From Alistipes megaguti (lineage in GTDB: Bacteria; Bacteroidota; Bacteroidia; Bacteroidales; Rikenellaceae), in contig NZ_LR027382.1 in the NCBI RefSeq assembly GCF_900604385.1, positions 744,001 to 808,000 on the forward strand: 64,000 bases of DNA, read 5' to 3'. The notes under the pieces are model-generated. The model saw nothing but the letters and a program-made list of their open reading frames with translations. It was not told where the DNA came from and made no database searches. Below are positions 26,070 through 36,100 of the stretch, piece after piece. The position numbers and the translations under genes were made by a program. The first letter of the stretch is position 1. Every line of letters begins with the position of its first letter.

Positions 26070-28319
26070 ATGTCGCCCCTGTTTACCGCCATCGTCATCA
26101 TTCTGGCCATTCTGGCCGTGATGGGCATTGTCGTGGGCGTCGCCAACGACGCCATCAACTTCCTCAACTCGGCCATCGGCTCGAAGGTCGCCCCGCGCCG
26201 CACGATCCTCTGGGTCGCCGCCGCGGGTATTATCATCGGTACGCTCACCTCCAGCGGCATGATGGAGGTGGCCCGCAGCGGGGTCTTCTACCCCGGGCAG
26301 TTCTCCTTCCCGGAGATCATGATGCTCTTCCTGGGCATGATGCTCGGGAACGTCCTGCTGCTCGACCTCTACAACACGCTCGGCCTGCCGACCTCGACCA
26401 CCGTTTCGATGGTCTTCGGACTGCTGGGCGCCGCCGTCGCCACGGCCCTCTTCCGCATCGCCGCCGATCCGGCCTTCTCCCTGCAAGACCTCTCGCAGTT
26501 CATCAACACCGGGAAGGCCATGGTCATCATCGCCGCCATCCTCCTCTCCGTGGCCTTCGCCTTCGTCGCGGGGCTCTTCTACATGTATGTCTCGCGGCTG
26601 ATCTTCTCGTTCCGCTACGCCCCCGTCTTCCGCCGCTGGGGCGCCGTATGGTGCGGAATCTCCCTCTCCGGAATCCTCTACTTCGCCCTCTTCAAGGGGC
26701 TGAAAAGCTCCGGACTCATCCCCACGTCGGTCTCGGAATACGTCACCGAGCACGTCCTGCTCACGCTGCTTATCTTCTGGGCCGTGGCCTCCGTCGTGCT
26801 GTGGATCTTCCAGCGCATGCGGCTCAACATCATGCGCATCACGATCCTCTCCGGAACCTTCGCCCTGGCGCTCGCCTTCGCCGGAAACGACCTCGTGAAC
26901 TTCATCGGCGTGCCCCTGGCCAGCTTCGACGCCTGGCAGATCGCCCGCGAGGCCGGCAGCGAAACCATCATGATGGGAGCCCTCGAAGCCCCGGTCCGCA
27001 CGGACTTCCTGATCCTGCTCGCCTCGGGACTGATCATGGTGCTGACGCTCTTCTTCTCGAAAAAGTCGCAGCACGTGGCCGAAACCGAACTCTCGCTCGC
27101 CTCGCAGCACGAGGAGGAAGAGCGCTTCGGCTCGACGTTCCTCTCGCGCGGTCTGGTACGTCTGACGCTCATGGCCAACCACCTCTGGAGCGGCATCGTC
27201 CCCCAGCGCCTGCAGAAGGCCATCGACCGCCGCTTCGAACCGCTGCCCGTCGAGGAGCGCACCTCGGCCCAGTACGACCTGATCCGCGCCGTGGTCAACC
27301 TGACGGCCGCTTCGGTACTGATCGCCATCGGCACGTCGTACAAACTCCCGTTGTCGACCACCTACGTGGTCTTCATGGTGGCCATGGGTTCGTCGCTGGC
27401 CGACCGCACGTGGGGCCGCGAGAGCGCCGTCTACCGCATCACGGGCGTGATGGCCGTCATCTCGGGGTGGTTCATCACCGCGCTGGGCGGATTCCTCATC
27501 GCCCTGGCCGTCACGGCGCTGCTGCTCTGGGGCGGCTGGGTGGCCGTCGTGGCGCTGACGCTGATCTGCGCCTGGCTGCTCATCCGCAGCCACCGCAAGA
27601 CCCCGGCGCTGAAGGAGGAGGCCGAAAAGGAGCTGCTCCCGCTCGAGAAGGCCGAAACGCCCGACGAGGTGCTCTGCGCCTGCATCGGCGAGGTCTGCAA
27701 CACGATGCAGGAGGTCACGCGTATCTATAACCGCACGCTGGTGGCCGTCTTCAAGGAGAACCGCAAGGTCCTGAAGGAGATGGTCCGCGACTCGAACCGA
27801 CTCTTCGAGGAGGCCCGCGAGCGCAAATACAATATCATGCCCACACTGCGACGCCTGCAGCGCTGCGACATCGACACGGGCCACTTCTACGTCCAGGTGG
27901 TCGACTACCTCTCGGAGGTAACCAAGGCGCTGATCCACATCACCCGTCCCTCGTTCGAACACATCGACAACAACCACGAGGGGATGTCCAAGGAGCAGAT
28001 CGTCGATCTGATGCGCGTCAACGACCAGGTGGAGGAGATCTTCGACAAGATCAACGACATGCTCGCCTCGAAGGACTTCTCGGATCTGGATCTGGTGCTC
28101 GAAATGCGCGACCGCCTCTTCGACACCATTGTCGAGGCCGTCAAGAGCCAGCTGCGCCGCATCAACGGAGACCCGCAGACCTCGACCCGCGCCAGCGTCC
28201 TCTATCTGACGATCCTCAACGAGACGAAGACCATGGTGCTCCAATCGCGCAACCTGCTCAAGTCGCAGCACTACTTCCTCGAGTCGCAGCACGAAATCGC
28301 CCCTGCAAAGGAAAAGTAA
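26070..28319 (+). CDS. PiT-family inorganic phosphate transporter with PhoU-like tail
   Basis: 749 residues. Two PHO-4 repeats form the membrane part: GVANDAINFLNSAIGSKVAP at about 23-42, and AGNDLVNFIGVPLASFDAW at about 270-288 (the conserved G-x-N-D signatures), each with several helices. About 10-12 membrane segments run to residue 515. The soluble C-terminal 230 residues are helical and PhoU-like (ACIGEVCNTMQEVTRIYNRT onward). Imports phosphate by cation symport. It is downstream of the PhoB/PhoR-like pair and has Pho-box-like repeats, so it is likely induced by phosphate limitation. Length is typical for the Bacteroidota fusion form. Confidence 0.92.
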   Translation: MSPLFTAIVIILAILAVMGIVVGVANDAINFLNSAIGSKVAPRRTILWVAAAGIIIGTLTSSGMMEVARSGVFYPGQFSFPEIMMLFLGMMLGNVLLLDLYNTLGLPTSTTVSMVFGLLGAAVATALFRIAADPAFSLQDLSQFINTGKAMVIIAAILLSVAFAFVAGLFYMYVSRLIFSFRYAPVFRRWGAVWCGISLSGILYFALFKGLKSSGLIPTSVSEYVTEHVLLTLLIFWAVASVVLWIFQRMRLNIMRITILSGTFALALAFAGNDLVNFIGVPLASFDAWQIAREAGSETIMMGALEAPVRTDFLILLASGLIMVLTLFFSKKSQHVAETELSLASQHEEEERFGSTFLSRGLVRLTLMANHLWSGIVPQRLQKAIDRRFEPLPVEERTSAQYDLIRAVVNLTAASVLIAIGTSYKLPLSTTYVVFMVAMGSSLADRTWGRESAVYRITGVMAVISGWFITALGGFLIALAVTALLLWGGWVAVVALTLICAWLLIRSHRKTPALKEEAEKELLPLEKAETPDEVLCACIGEVCNTMQEVTRIYNRTLVAVFKENRKVLKEMVRDSNRLFEEARERKYNIMPTLRRLQRCDIDTGHFYVQVVDYLSEVTKALIHITRPSFEHIDNNHEGMSKEQIVDLMRVNDQVEEIFDKINDMLASKDFSDLDLVLEMRDRLFDTIVEAVKSQLRRINGDPQTSTRASVLYLTILNETKTMVLQSRNLLKSQHYFLESQHEIAPAKEK

Positions 28320-28349
28320 CGCCTTCCGGTGATTCGTCACACGAATGTA

Positions 28350-28384
28350 ACGGGGCCGTCATCTCGCTGAGACAACGGCCCCGT
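28350..28384 (+). terminator. Hairpin after the phosphate transporter
   Basis: A perfect 10-bp GC stem (28350-28359 with 28375-28384) with a 15-nt loop, 31 bases past the stop. Only a short T stretch follows, so termination strength is uncertain. The 3' arm abuts a -7-like box. Confidence 0.5.
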
Positions 28385-28492
28385 ATCTTTGCAACGTGAA
28401 AACCGGAAGACGATTTCACAAGTTGGTTTTAGGTTACATAAGTAGGTTAGTGGGAGATGCAGCGACGCGACGTCGCGGCATCTTCGTTTTTT
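28384..28492 (+). ncRNA. Candidate small RNA between the transporter and DUF2721 genes
   Basis: A -7-like box TATCTTTG (28384-28391) is followed by about 95 bases with no good reading frame. These contain a GTGAAA/TTTCAC stem (28396-28419) and end in a strong terminator: a 12-bp stem (28456-28467 with 28471-28482, one mismatch, loop CGA) plus TTCGTTTTTT. The downstream gene is on the opposite strand. There is no clear TTTG at -33. The segment could instead be the transporter 3' UTR. Confidence 0.35.
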
Positions 28493-28590
28493 GGAGCCCT
28501 GCCTCCGGAGAGGCGGGGGGGGCAACGGCCAGGGGGGACGCGGCCGGCGAAGGTTGCCGGTGAAGACGGCCGGCGGAGGCTGCCAGCGGC

Positions 28591-28983
28591 CTATTTCTCC
28601 ATGTCGCGCAGGTGGATCTCCAGCGCCCGGACCGAAATCTGAATCTCGTGCAGCGAAACGCCGAGCGATGCGATCAGCAGAAGCAGCGCCAGCCCGAAGA
28701 TCCACGCCGCAACGCCGAACAGCCCGACATAGATCAGAAACATCGTCACCACGCAGAAGAAGAGGCTCGAAACACCGAGCGCCTGCATCATGCGCGTGAG
28801 TTGGAGCCGGCGGCGGAGGTTGTCGATCTGGGCGCGCGTCACCTTCGAAGGGTGTTCGAGGTGCTGCTCCTTGAGCGTGCGCACCAGCTGTGCATAGGAG
28901 AGAAAGCGGTTGGTGTAGGCCAGCAGAATCAGCGACACGGCCGAAAACAACAGCGCCGGCGTGGTCAGGGTAAGTTCTTCCAT
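28591..28983 (-). CDS. DUF2721 membrane protein
   Basis: 130 residues. A hydrophobic N-terminal helix (about 8-25), a charged middle (RAQIDNLRRRLQLTRMMQAL) and two further helices (about 68-90 and 92-112), then a short amphipathic tail ending ALEIHLRDMEK. This layout matches the DUF2721 family, whose function is unknown. Located in the inner membrane. Single gene, convergent with the phosphate transporter and divergent from pyruvate formate-lyase. Confidence 0.8.
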   Translation of the reverse strand: MEELTLTTPALLFSAVSLILLAYTNRFLSYAQLVRTLKEQHLEHPSKVTRAQIDNLRRRLQLTRMMQALGVSSLFFCVVTMFLIYVGLFGVAAWIFGLALLLLIASLGVSLHEIQISVRALEIHLRDMEK

Positions 28984-29113
28984 AGGGCGAGATGATCAGG
29001 ATTTACCGCAAAGATAGCCATTTTCAGCAATTTCGGAAAGTGCGTTTCCAAGGGCCCCGGCTACCGAAACGCAGGTATTTTTTCAAATTTTATAAAAATT
29101 TGTAACCGCGATT

Positions 29114-29144
29114 CGTTGCGTATGGGAAAAATCGTCTATCTTTG
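29114..29144 (+). promoter_or_regulatory. Promoter of pflB
   Basis: TTG (29114-29116), a 20-nt spacer and TATCTTTG (29137-29144). Transcription would start near 29151, which rules out the in-frame ATG at 29116 and sets the pflB start at 29194. Confidence 0.65.
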
Positions 29145-29193
29145 GCGCCAAAAGATGACAATCTTAATCCCAAAACGAACAACAAACGCATCT

Positions 29194-31422
29194 ATGGAAT
29201 TGAACAAAACCTTTATCGACGGGCTTTGGAGCAAGGAGATCAACGTCACGAGTTTCGTGCAGACGAACATCACCCCCTATCTGGGCGACGCCTCGTTCCT
29301 GCAGGGACCTACCGAACGCACCCGACACATCTGGAATCTTTGCCTGAAGGCCCTCGAGGAGGAGCGTCAGAACAACGGCATCCGCTCGCTGGACAACAAG
29401 ACCGTATCGACCATCACCTCCCACAAGGCCGGCTACATCGACCGTGAGAACGAACTGATCGTGGGCCTGCAGACCGACGAGCTCCTCAAGCGCGCCATCA
29501 AACCCTTCGGCGGTATCAACGTCGTCTCGCGCGCCTGCAGGGAGAACGGCACGGATATTGACGAAAAGGTGCGCGACATCTTCACCCACTACCGCAAGAC
29601 GCACAACGACGGCGTCTTCGACGTCTACACCGAGGAGATCCGCTCGTTCCGCTCGCTGGGATTCCTCACCGGACTGCCCGACAACTATGCCCGCGGCCGC
29701 ATTATCGGCGACTACCGCCGCCTGGCCCTCTACGGAACGGACCGCCTGATCGAGGCCAAGCAGCAGGATCTGCGCTCGCTCACCGGCCCGATGACCGACG
29801 CCCGCATCCGCCTGCGCGAGGAGGTGGCCGAGCAGATCAAGGCCCTCAAGGAGATCCGCACGCTGGGCGAATACTACGGTCTGGACCTGAGCCGTCCGGC
29901 CACGTCGGCCCAGGAGGCCGTACAGTGGGTCTACATGGCCTATCTGGCCGCCGTCAAGGAGCAGGACGGCGCCGCCATGTCGCTGGGCAACGTCTCGTCG
30001 TTCCTCGACATCTTCATCGAATACGACCTGGCGCACGGCCTGATCGACGAAACCTTCGCCCAGGAACTCATCGACCAGTTCGTCATCAAGCTCCGCATGG
30101 TGCGCCACCTGCGCATGCAGTCCTACAACGACATCTTCGCCGGCGACCCGACGTGGGTCACCGAGGCCATCGGCGGACGCTTCAACGACGGCCGCACGAA
30201 GGTCACCAAGACCTCGTTCCGCTTCCTGCAGACGCTCTACAACCTGGGCCCCTCGCCCGAGCCCAACCTCACGATCCTCTGGAGCCCCGATCTGCCGCAG
30301 GGATTCAAGGAGTTCTGCGCCCGCGTCTCGGCCGACACCAGCTCGATCCAGTACGAGAACGACGACCTGATGCGCGAAGTGCGCCACTCGGACGACTACG
30401 GCATCGCCTGCTGCGTGTCGTATCAGGACATCGGCCGCCAGATCCAGTTCTTCGGCGCCCGCTGCAACCTGGCCAAGGCGCTGCTGCTGGCCCTGAACGA
30501 GGGCCGCTGCGAGAATACCGGCACACTGATGGTCAAGGGAATCCCGGCGCTGTCGGAGGGTCCGCTGCGCTTCGAGGAGGTGATGCAGAACTACAAGAAG
30601 GTGCTGCACGAGATCGCCCGCGTCTACAACGAGGCGATGAACATCATCCACTACATGCACGACAAGTACTACTACGAGAAGGCCCAGATGGCATTCGTCG
30701 ACACCGACCCGCGCATCAACCTCGCCTACGGCGTGGCCGGCCTCTCGATCGCCCTCGACTCGCTCTCGGCCATCAAATATGCCAAGGTGACCCCGCGCCG
30801 CAACGAACAGGGACTCACCGAAAGCTTCGACATCGAGGGTGAATTCCCCTGCTTCGGCAACAACGACGACCGTGTCGACCATCTGGGCGTCGATCTGGTC
30901 TACTACTTCAGCGAGGAGCTGAAGAAGCTGCCCGTCTACAAGAATGCCCGCCCGACGCTGTCGCTGCTGACGATCACCTCGAACGTGATGTACGGCAAGA
31001 AGACCGGCGCCACGCCCGACGGCCGCGCCAAGGGTGTCGCCTTCGCACCGGGTGCCAACCCCATGCACGGACGCGACAAGAGCGGCGCCATCGCCTCGCT
31101 CTCGTCGGTGGCCAAGCTGCGCTACCGCGACTCGCAGGACGGCATCTCGAACACCTTCTCGATCATCCCCAAATCACTGGGTCCGACGCCCGAGGATCGG
31201 GTCGAGAACCTGGTGACGATGCTCGACGGCTACTTCACCAAGGGGGCCCACCACCTGAATGTCAACGTGCTGAACCGCGAGATGCTCGAGGATGCCATGG
31301 TGCACCCGGAGAAGTATCCGCAACTGACGATCCGCGTCTCGGGCTACGCCGTGAACTTCACCAAGCTGAGCCGCGAACACCAGCTGGAGGTCATCAGCCG
31401 CAGTTTTCATGAGCGGATGTAG
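29194..31422 (+). CDS. pflB: Formate C-acetyltransferase (pyruvate formate-lyase)
   Basis: 742 residues. A glycyl-radical enzyme that splits pyruvate with CoA into acetyl-CoA and formate under anaerobiosis. The two active-site cysteines are Cys406 and Cys407 (GIACCVSYQ). The glycyl radical is Gly717 in RVSGYAVNF near the C-terminus. Length is close to E. coli PflB (760). The start at 29194 (MELNKTFIDG) fits both the promoter and the family. The activating enzyme follows 12 bases later. Confidence 0.96.
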   Translation: MELNKTFIDGLWSKEINVTSFVQTNITPYLGDASFLQGPTERTRHIWNLCLKALEEERQNNGIRSLDNKTVSTITSHKAGYIDRENELIVGLQTDELLKRAIKPFGGINVVSRACRENGTDIDEKVRDIFTHYRKTHNDGVFDVYTEEIRSFRSLGFLTGLPDNYARGRIIGDYRRLALYGTDRLIEAKQQDLRSLTGPMTDARIRLREEVAEQIKALKEIRTLGEYYGLDLSRPATSAQEAVQWVYMAYLAAVKEQDGAAMSLGNVSSFLDIFIEYDLAHGLIDETFAQELIDQFVIKLRMVRHLRMQSYNDIFAGDPTWVTEAIGGRFNDGRTKVTKTSFRFLQTLYNLGPSPEPNLTILWSPDLPQGFKEFCARVSADTSSIQYENDDLMREVRHSDDYGIACCVSYQDIGRQIQFFGARCNLAKALLLALNEGRCENTGTLMVKGIPALSEGPLRFEEVMQNYKKVLHEIARVYNEAMNIIHYMHDKYYYEKAQMAFVDTDPRINLAYGVAGLSIALDSLSAIKYAKVTPRRNEQGLTESFDIEGEFPCFGNNDDRVDHLGVDLVYYFSEELKKLPVYKNARPTLSLLTITSNVMYGKKTGATPDGRAKGVAFAPGANPMHGRDKSGAIASLSSVAKLRYRDSQDGISNTFSIIPKSLGPTPEDRVENLVTMLDGYFTKGAHHLNVNVLNREMLEDAMVHPEKYPQLTIRVSGYAVNFTKLSREHQLEVISRSFHERM

Positions 31423-31434
31423 CACCTGGCAGGG

Positions 31435-32160
31435 ATGATTCGCGTACACTCCTACGAATCGATGGGAACCTTCGACGGGCCGGGACTCCGGCTCGTCGTC
31501 TTCCTGCAGGGCTGCCCGTTCCGCTGCCTCTACTGCGCCAACCCCGACACGATCGAAACGGGCGGCGGCCGGGAGACCGATCCGGCCGAAATCCTGCGCA
31601 TGGCCGTCGACCAGAAGCCCTTCTTCGGGCGGCGTGGCGGCGTCACCTTCTCGGGCGGCGAGCCGACCCTCCAGGCCGCGGCGCTCGTTCCGCTGGTGCG
31701 AGATCTGAAGGAGGCCGGGATCCACGTCTGTCTGGACTCGAACGGAGGGGTGTGGAATCCGGCCGTCGAGGAGCTGATGGGGCTGGTGGATCTGGTGCTG
31801 CTCGACGTCAAGCAGGCCAATCCCGAACGCCACCGCGTCCTCACCGGACGCTCGAACACGCAGACGCTCCGCACGGCAGCCTGGCTCGAGGAGCACGGAC
31901 GGCCGTTCTGGCTGCGCTACGTGCTTGTCCCGGGCTACAGCGACGCCGAGGAGGATATCCGCCGGTTGGGCGAGAGGCTGGGCGGCTGCCGCTCGATCGA
32001 ACGGGTCGAACTGCTGCCCTACCACACGCTGGGGGTCCACAAGTACGAGGCGATGGGGCTAGAATACCGGCTGCGCCATGTGCGGGAGAATACCCCCGAA
32101 CAGCTGGACCGCGCCGCGGCACTGCTGCGCGAATACTTCCCGACGGTGGTGGTCAACTGA
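31435..32160 (+). CDS. pflA: Pyruvate formate-lyase activating enzyme (radical SAM)
   Basis: 241 residues. It installs the glycyl radical on PflB using SAM and a [4Fe-4S] cluster. The radical SAM motif is CPFRCLYC (about residues 28-35, the C-x3-C-x2-C pattern), with GGEPTL (about 77-82) for SAM binding. The N-terminal IRVHSYESMGTFDGPGLR matches PflA proteins. It is 12 bases after pflB and ahead of a terminator, so the pair forms one operon. Confidence 0.95.
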   Translation: MIRVHSYESMGTFDGPGLRLVVFLQGCPFRCLYCANPDTIETGGGRETDPAEILRMAVDQKPFFGRRGGVTFSGGEPTLQAAALVPLVRDLKEAGIHVCLDSNGGVWNPAVEELMGLVDLVLLDVKQANPERHRVLTGRSNTQTLRTAAWLEEHGRPFWLRYVLVPGYSDAEEDIRRLGERLGGCRSIERVELLPYHTLGVHKYEAMGLEYRLRHVRENTPEQLDRAAALLREYFPTVVVN

Positions 32161-32180
32161 ACGGCCGCACCCCGAAACCG

Positions 32181-32216
32181 AAAGGCCCCGGACCTCTCTC
32201 AAGGCCCGGGGTCTTT
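32181..32216 (+). terminator. Terminator of pflBA
   Basis: A 15-bp stem with one G-T pair and one mismatch (32181-32195 with 32202-32216), whose 3' arm ends in a short T run. It also faces the end of the leftward lipoprotein operon. Confidence 0.75.
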
Positions 32217-32248
32217 CCATGCATACGCGGTCAAGCGCCGCAGACGGA

Positions 32249-33127
32249 TCAGAAGAGGACTATCAGCAGAATCGGATAGTGATCGGAGATATACGGCACT
32301 CCGTAGTTGTCCGTAATCGTGCGGAACGACACGGCCGTCGCATCCCGATAGAAGATATGGTCGAGATTCCGCTTCGGAGTGGCCGTACCGCTCCCATAGT
32401 GGTTGAAGCTGTAGGCATCGCCCGCCGGAGCAATGTCACGCGCCGCAGACATCCACTGATAATAGGGCGTCAACGCCTCGCGCGACGCATCGTCCGCCGC
32501 ATAGGAGCAGTTCATGTCGCCGGTGATGAAGACCGTGGCATCCTCGCCGACCAGCTCCTTCATCCTCGCCACATTGAGATTGGCACTCTTCACGCGGGCC
32601 GAGACATTCGACGCATAGGCCGGCATGTGGGTCGTGAAGATCCAGAAATCCTTGCCGCTGCTCACCTCCTTCAGATGGGCCCAGACCGTCGTATGCCATT
32701 GCGTCGCCTCCCAGGCCACCGACGGCACGTCGGGGGTGTCGCTCAGAAAGTAGTACCCCCAATCGAGGCACGTGAAACGGCTCTTGCGATAGAGCAGCAC
32801 CGAATTGCCTCCCTTGCTGGTTCCGGTCCCGGGCGTCTCGAGCATCTCGTAGTCCGAAAGATTCTCCTTCAGATAGGTACGCTGGGCGGTCCGCGGCTCC
32901 TGCATGCCGATCACATCGGGCCGGATGCCCGTTATCATCTTGACACACCCGGTCTTACGTACGTCCCAGGCCTTGTCGCCCGTGTCGCTCGAGGTGACGC
33001 AGCGAATGTTGAACGACATGACCTTCAGCGTATTCGAGCTTCCCTCGGTTCCAGCATCATCGCTGCTCGACGAGCAGCCCAGTGCACTCAATACGATTCC
33101 GTAAAGCAGATACTTCAGTTTGTTCAT
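32249..33127 (-). CDS. Endonuclease/exonuclease/phosphatase-fold lipoprotein
   Basis: 292 residues. A signal peptide with lipobox (LSALGCSSSS, Cys18) puts it on an envelope membrane. The EEP (DNase I-like) domain runs from about 34: MSFNIRC (metal Asn), QEPRT (metal Glu), THMPAY (His), FITGDMNCSY (Asp/Asn) and a final SDHYPI (catalytic Asp-His). It could be a phosphodiesterase or phosphatase acting on extracellular substrates; the EEP fold does not tell which. Downstream of the BACON gene by 24 bases, hence the last gene of a leftward operon at the edge of the SusC/D locus. Confidence 0.82.
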   Translation of the reverse strand: MNKLKYLLYGIVLSALGCSSSSDDAGTEGSSNTLKVMSFNIRCVTSSDTGDKAWDVRKTGCVKMITGIRPDVIGMQEPRTAQRTYLKENLSDYEMLETPGTGTSKGGNSVLLYRKSRFTCLDWGYYFLSDTPDVPSVAWEATQWHTTVWAHLKEVSSGKDFWIFTTHMPAYASNVSARVKSANLNVARMKELVGEDATVFITGDMNCSYAADDASREALTPYYQWMSAARDIAPAGDAYSFNHYGSGTATPKRNLDHIFYRDATAVSFRTITDNYGVPYISDHYPILLIVLF

Positions 33128-33151
33128 TTTCTATGTGGTTTAAGTTTGGAT

Positions 33152-36100
33152 TCAATCCTTCGTTATCACGATCTCGTCGAAGAAGTGGCGGCCCGTTCCC
33201 GTAAATACGACCCGCGTATCCTTCGTGGCTCCGGAAATCTTCACCGAACAGTCGTACCAGCGGAGATATTCGTCGCACATTCGGTCGGAGGTTGCCTGAT
33301 CGACCGTCTCGGCCGTTCCCGAAAGCGTCGCCGGAAGGTACACCTCCGAACCGACGGCTCCGGCCCCCGAAGCCTCGACGCGAATCGTACGGTCGTCGGG
33401 AACCAGCCCCGCAGCTCCGACCAGCAGCGTCGCCGCCTTGAATCGAACGGTAATATCCGTCGGCGTATTGCCCAATGCCTCCAGAGCCGGAGTCGTCAGC
33501 GAGGAGGACGAATCGGTTCCGTTGTTGCCGATCCGCACGTGACCGGGCTCCTCGAAGACCGATCCCGCAATGCTCCAGCCTTCGGGCGCCTTGTAGGCCA
33601 CCTTGTAGCCGGCAAACGACTGCCAGGCATAAGCAAACTGGTCCGGCCCCCAGAGATTGTCGTCGAAGCCTTCGGTCAGCACCACGTTGTCTCCCGACGG
33701 AAGATCCGACGTATGATAGGCCCGACGCTCGTGGGTCTGCAGGTAGAAACCGTTGATGAAGATCATCTCCTTGCTCGGATCGACCGACTCGCCCGAACGC
33801 TGACAGGCGTTGTCGGCCTGCACGATCTTCATATAGAAGTAACCGCCCTCGGGAACCGCCTTGTCGTCCGGAACATGGAAGTAGGCCATCCGATAACCTC
33901 CGGCATTGGCATTCGAGGCAAAGGTGAAGACCTCGCTGCCCGGATCGTCGGACGGAAGCTCCGTCAGCGAGGAGGTCAGACTCAACACCTTTACGCCATC
34001 GTTCCAAGCGGTTCCGTCACTGCTCCAGAGCAGTTTCCAGTTCTCGGGCAGATTGTCGCCCGAGGCCCCGAACCACCCAAAGCCGAAGCGCAGATTGCCG
34101 ACAATGCGCGACGTCGCCTTCATCTTGAACACCAGGCCGTTCTCCTGCCAGTTCGGGCCTCCCCAGCCCGTCACGTAGAGCCGTGAGTCATACATGTTGG
34201 CAGCAGCCGATTTCTTGCTTCCGTAGCATCCCCACGTGAAGTCGGTCGACGTATCGCCCACCTTGTAGATCGAGTGGCCGTTGTCGTAGGTGACCGTCTT
34301 GGTCGCCTGGTCGAAGGTGGCATTGCCGATCGTGAAGTTCTTCGTCGTGCCCAGTGCATAGAGGTGGCCGTCGATCGGCTTAATGGCGTAGACCGCCTCG
34401 CCGAAGCGCGTGCCGTTCATCGAGGCCAGATCACCGGCCGAGGTCGGCATCACGAAGCCGACTCCGGCCAACCCCTTCACCGGTCCCCGCTTCTGCGGCA
34501 CCGCAGCCGAAGCAAACGATGCATGGGCATAGGTCTTCAGTACGTAGGTCGTCACCCGGTCCTCCAGCTCCAGGGTAATGTCTCCGCTCAGGGGCTTCGA
34601 CAGATCCGACTCGACAACCTGCGATTCGGGCAGCGTGACCAGCATCGCCTCCCAGGTCCCGGCCTGCAGTTCTGCCACCGAGATCATCCGCGAAGCCGGC
34701 ATCTGCTCGGCCGTTCCCGTCTTCGAAACCCGGTCGGAGGCCGCCGGCGTCACCACGAGCAGTCCGTCGCCGTTTCGGGCCAGCGAAGCATCCTTCACCG
34801 CCACCTTCGCCAGATCACCGACCGTCACGCCGTGATTCGGGCAGGCCACCACGATGCCCGCCTGATCATCCTGCAGGGCAAAGCACCCCTCGGGCAGATT
34901 GTCCGCAGCCACGACGCAACCCTCCACATAGAGATTGTCGGTAATCGTCACGGCCGAAGCCCCCGCCTTGGCCCGAAGCTCGGCAATCGCGGCCTTCACC
35001 GGATCGTCGGCACTCGGCCGTTGCGGTTCGCCCTCCACCTCGAGCAGAATGTCGTCGACAAAGAAGCGCACGTCATCCGTACTGGAGGTCATATCGGCCG
35101 ACGTGATGGTGATTTCGGTCTCGGCGGTCGCACCGCGCACGTAAACCGTAAAGGACTTGAACGCATTGTTCTCAACCCCCTCAAGCGTTCCTCCCTCAAC
35201 CGTGGCGCCGCTCGCACCGTCAACCTTCACGACAACTCCCGGATCGGTCGGTTTGCCATAGGCGTCGATCATCGCCGAGGCCTGGAACGTCAGTTTGAGA
35301 TCGCTCTTCAGAATCCGCATCGCCTCGAAGCGATCCGCCAGTTTGATCGTATATGATCCCTGCGTATAGCGCGAAACGATCGCCTCGTCGCCGCGCCCCA
35401 CCTGCAGAAATCCCGGACGGATGTAACACTCCGCGAAATCCACCATACCAGCCTGCTCCCGGGGCAGCGAATAGGCCCCGGCGTTGAACGACGACATGAA
35501 ATCGAGCGGCATGTCGATATAGGCCGCCTTGGCATCCAGCAGATCGTCGAAGCCCGTCGAGAAGACCACCGTCTGATCATCCATGGGGGCAACCGTCGTC
35601 GGTTCGGCCGAGGCCTTCGTGATGCAGAAGCCCGTCTGGTAGGCAACCGTCGGATTCGAGGCCGACGTGCTGGCCGAGGCGCCGTCCGTACAGCGATGGC
35701 GGATCCAGAGCGTTCCCCCCGCCGGAATCGCCTTCGCCTCGGGAATCGTGAAGTCGACGATCTTCCACACGGCATCCGAAACACCCCCCTCGGAGGCCCC
35801 GTCGAACGGCGTCCACTCCGCCCCGTCGGAACTCCACTCGAACACCCAGGCATGACTGGCGTTCTGCGTGCCGTCACGACGACTGCCGTAGACGTAGCGC
35901 AGATCTCCCGAAAGGGACTCCTTGAGCGGAATCTCCAACTGCAGGGCATCGCCCGTCTCCCACGATCCGATGACAACGCCACGCTGGAAATACCAGTCCG
36001 ACTTGGGATTCGTGTGGGTCTGCGTGCTGAAGGTCATCTCGGCCGGCGACCCCGTACGGCTCAGAATCATGCCGTCATCGAAATAACAGGTCCCGCCCTC

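Noticed and set aside
25977..28340. 787-codon minus-strand reading frame opposite the phosphate transporter
   Set aside because: Antisense shadow of a long GC-rich gene; the product is a run of Asp/Glu/His/Arg without structure, while the plus strand encodes a clear PiT protein.
29116..29193. Upstream ATG for pyruvate formate-lyase
   Set aside because: The promoter's -7 box (29137-29144) lies downstream of that ATG, so the transcript would not contain it.
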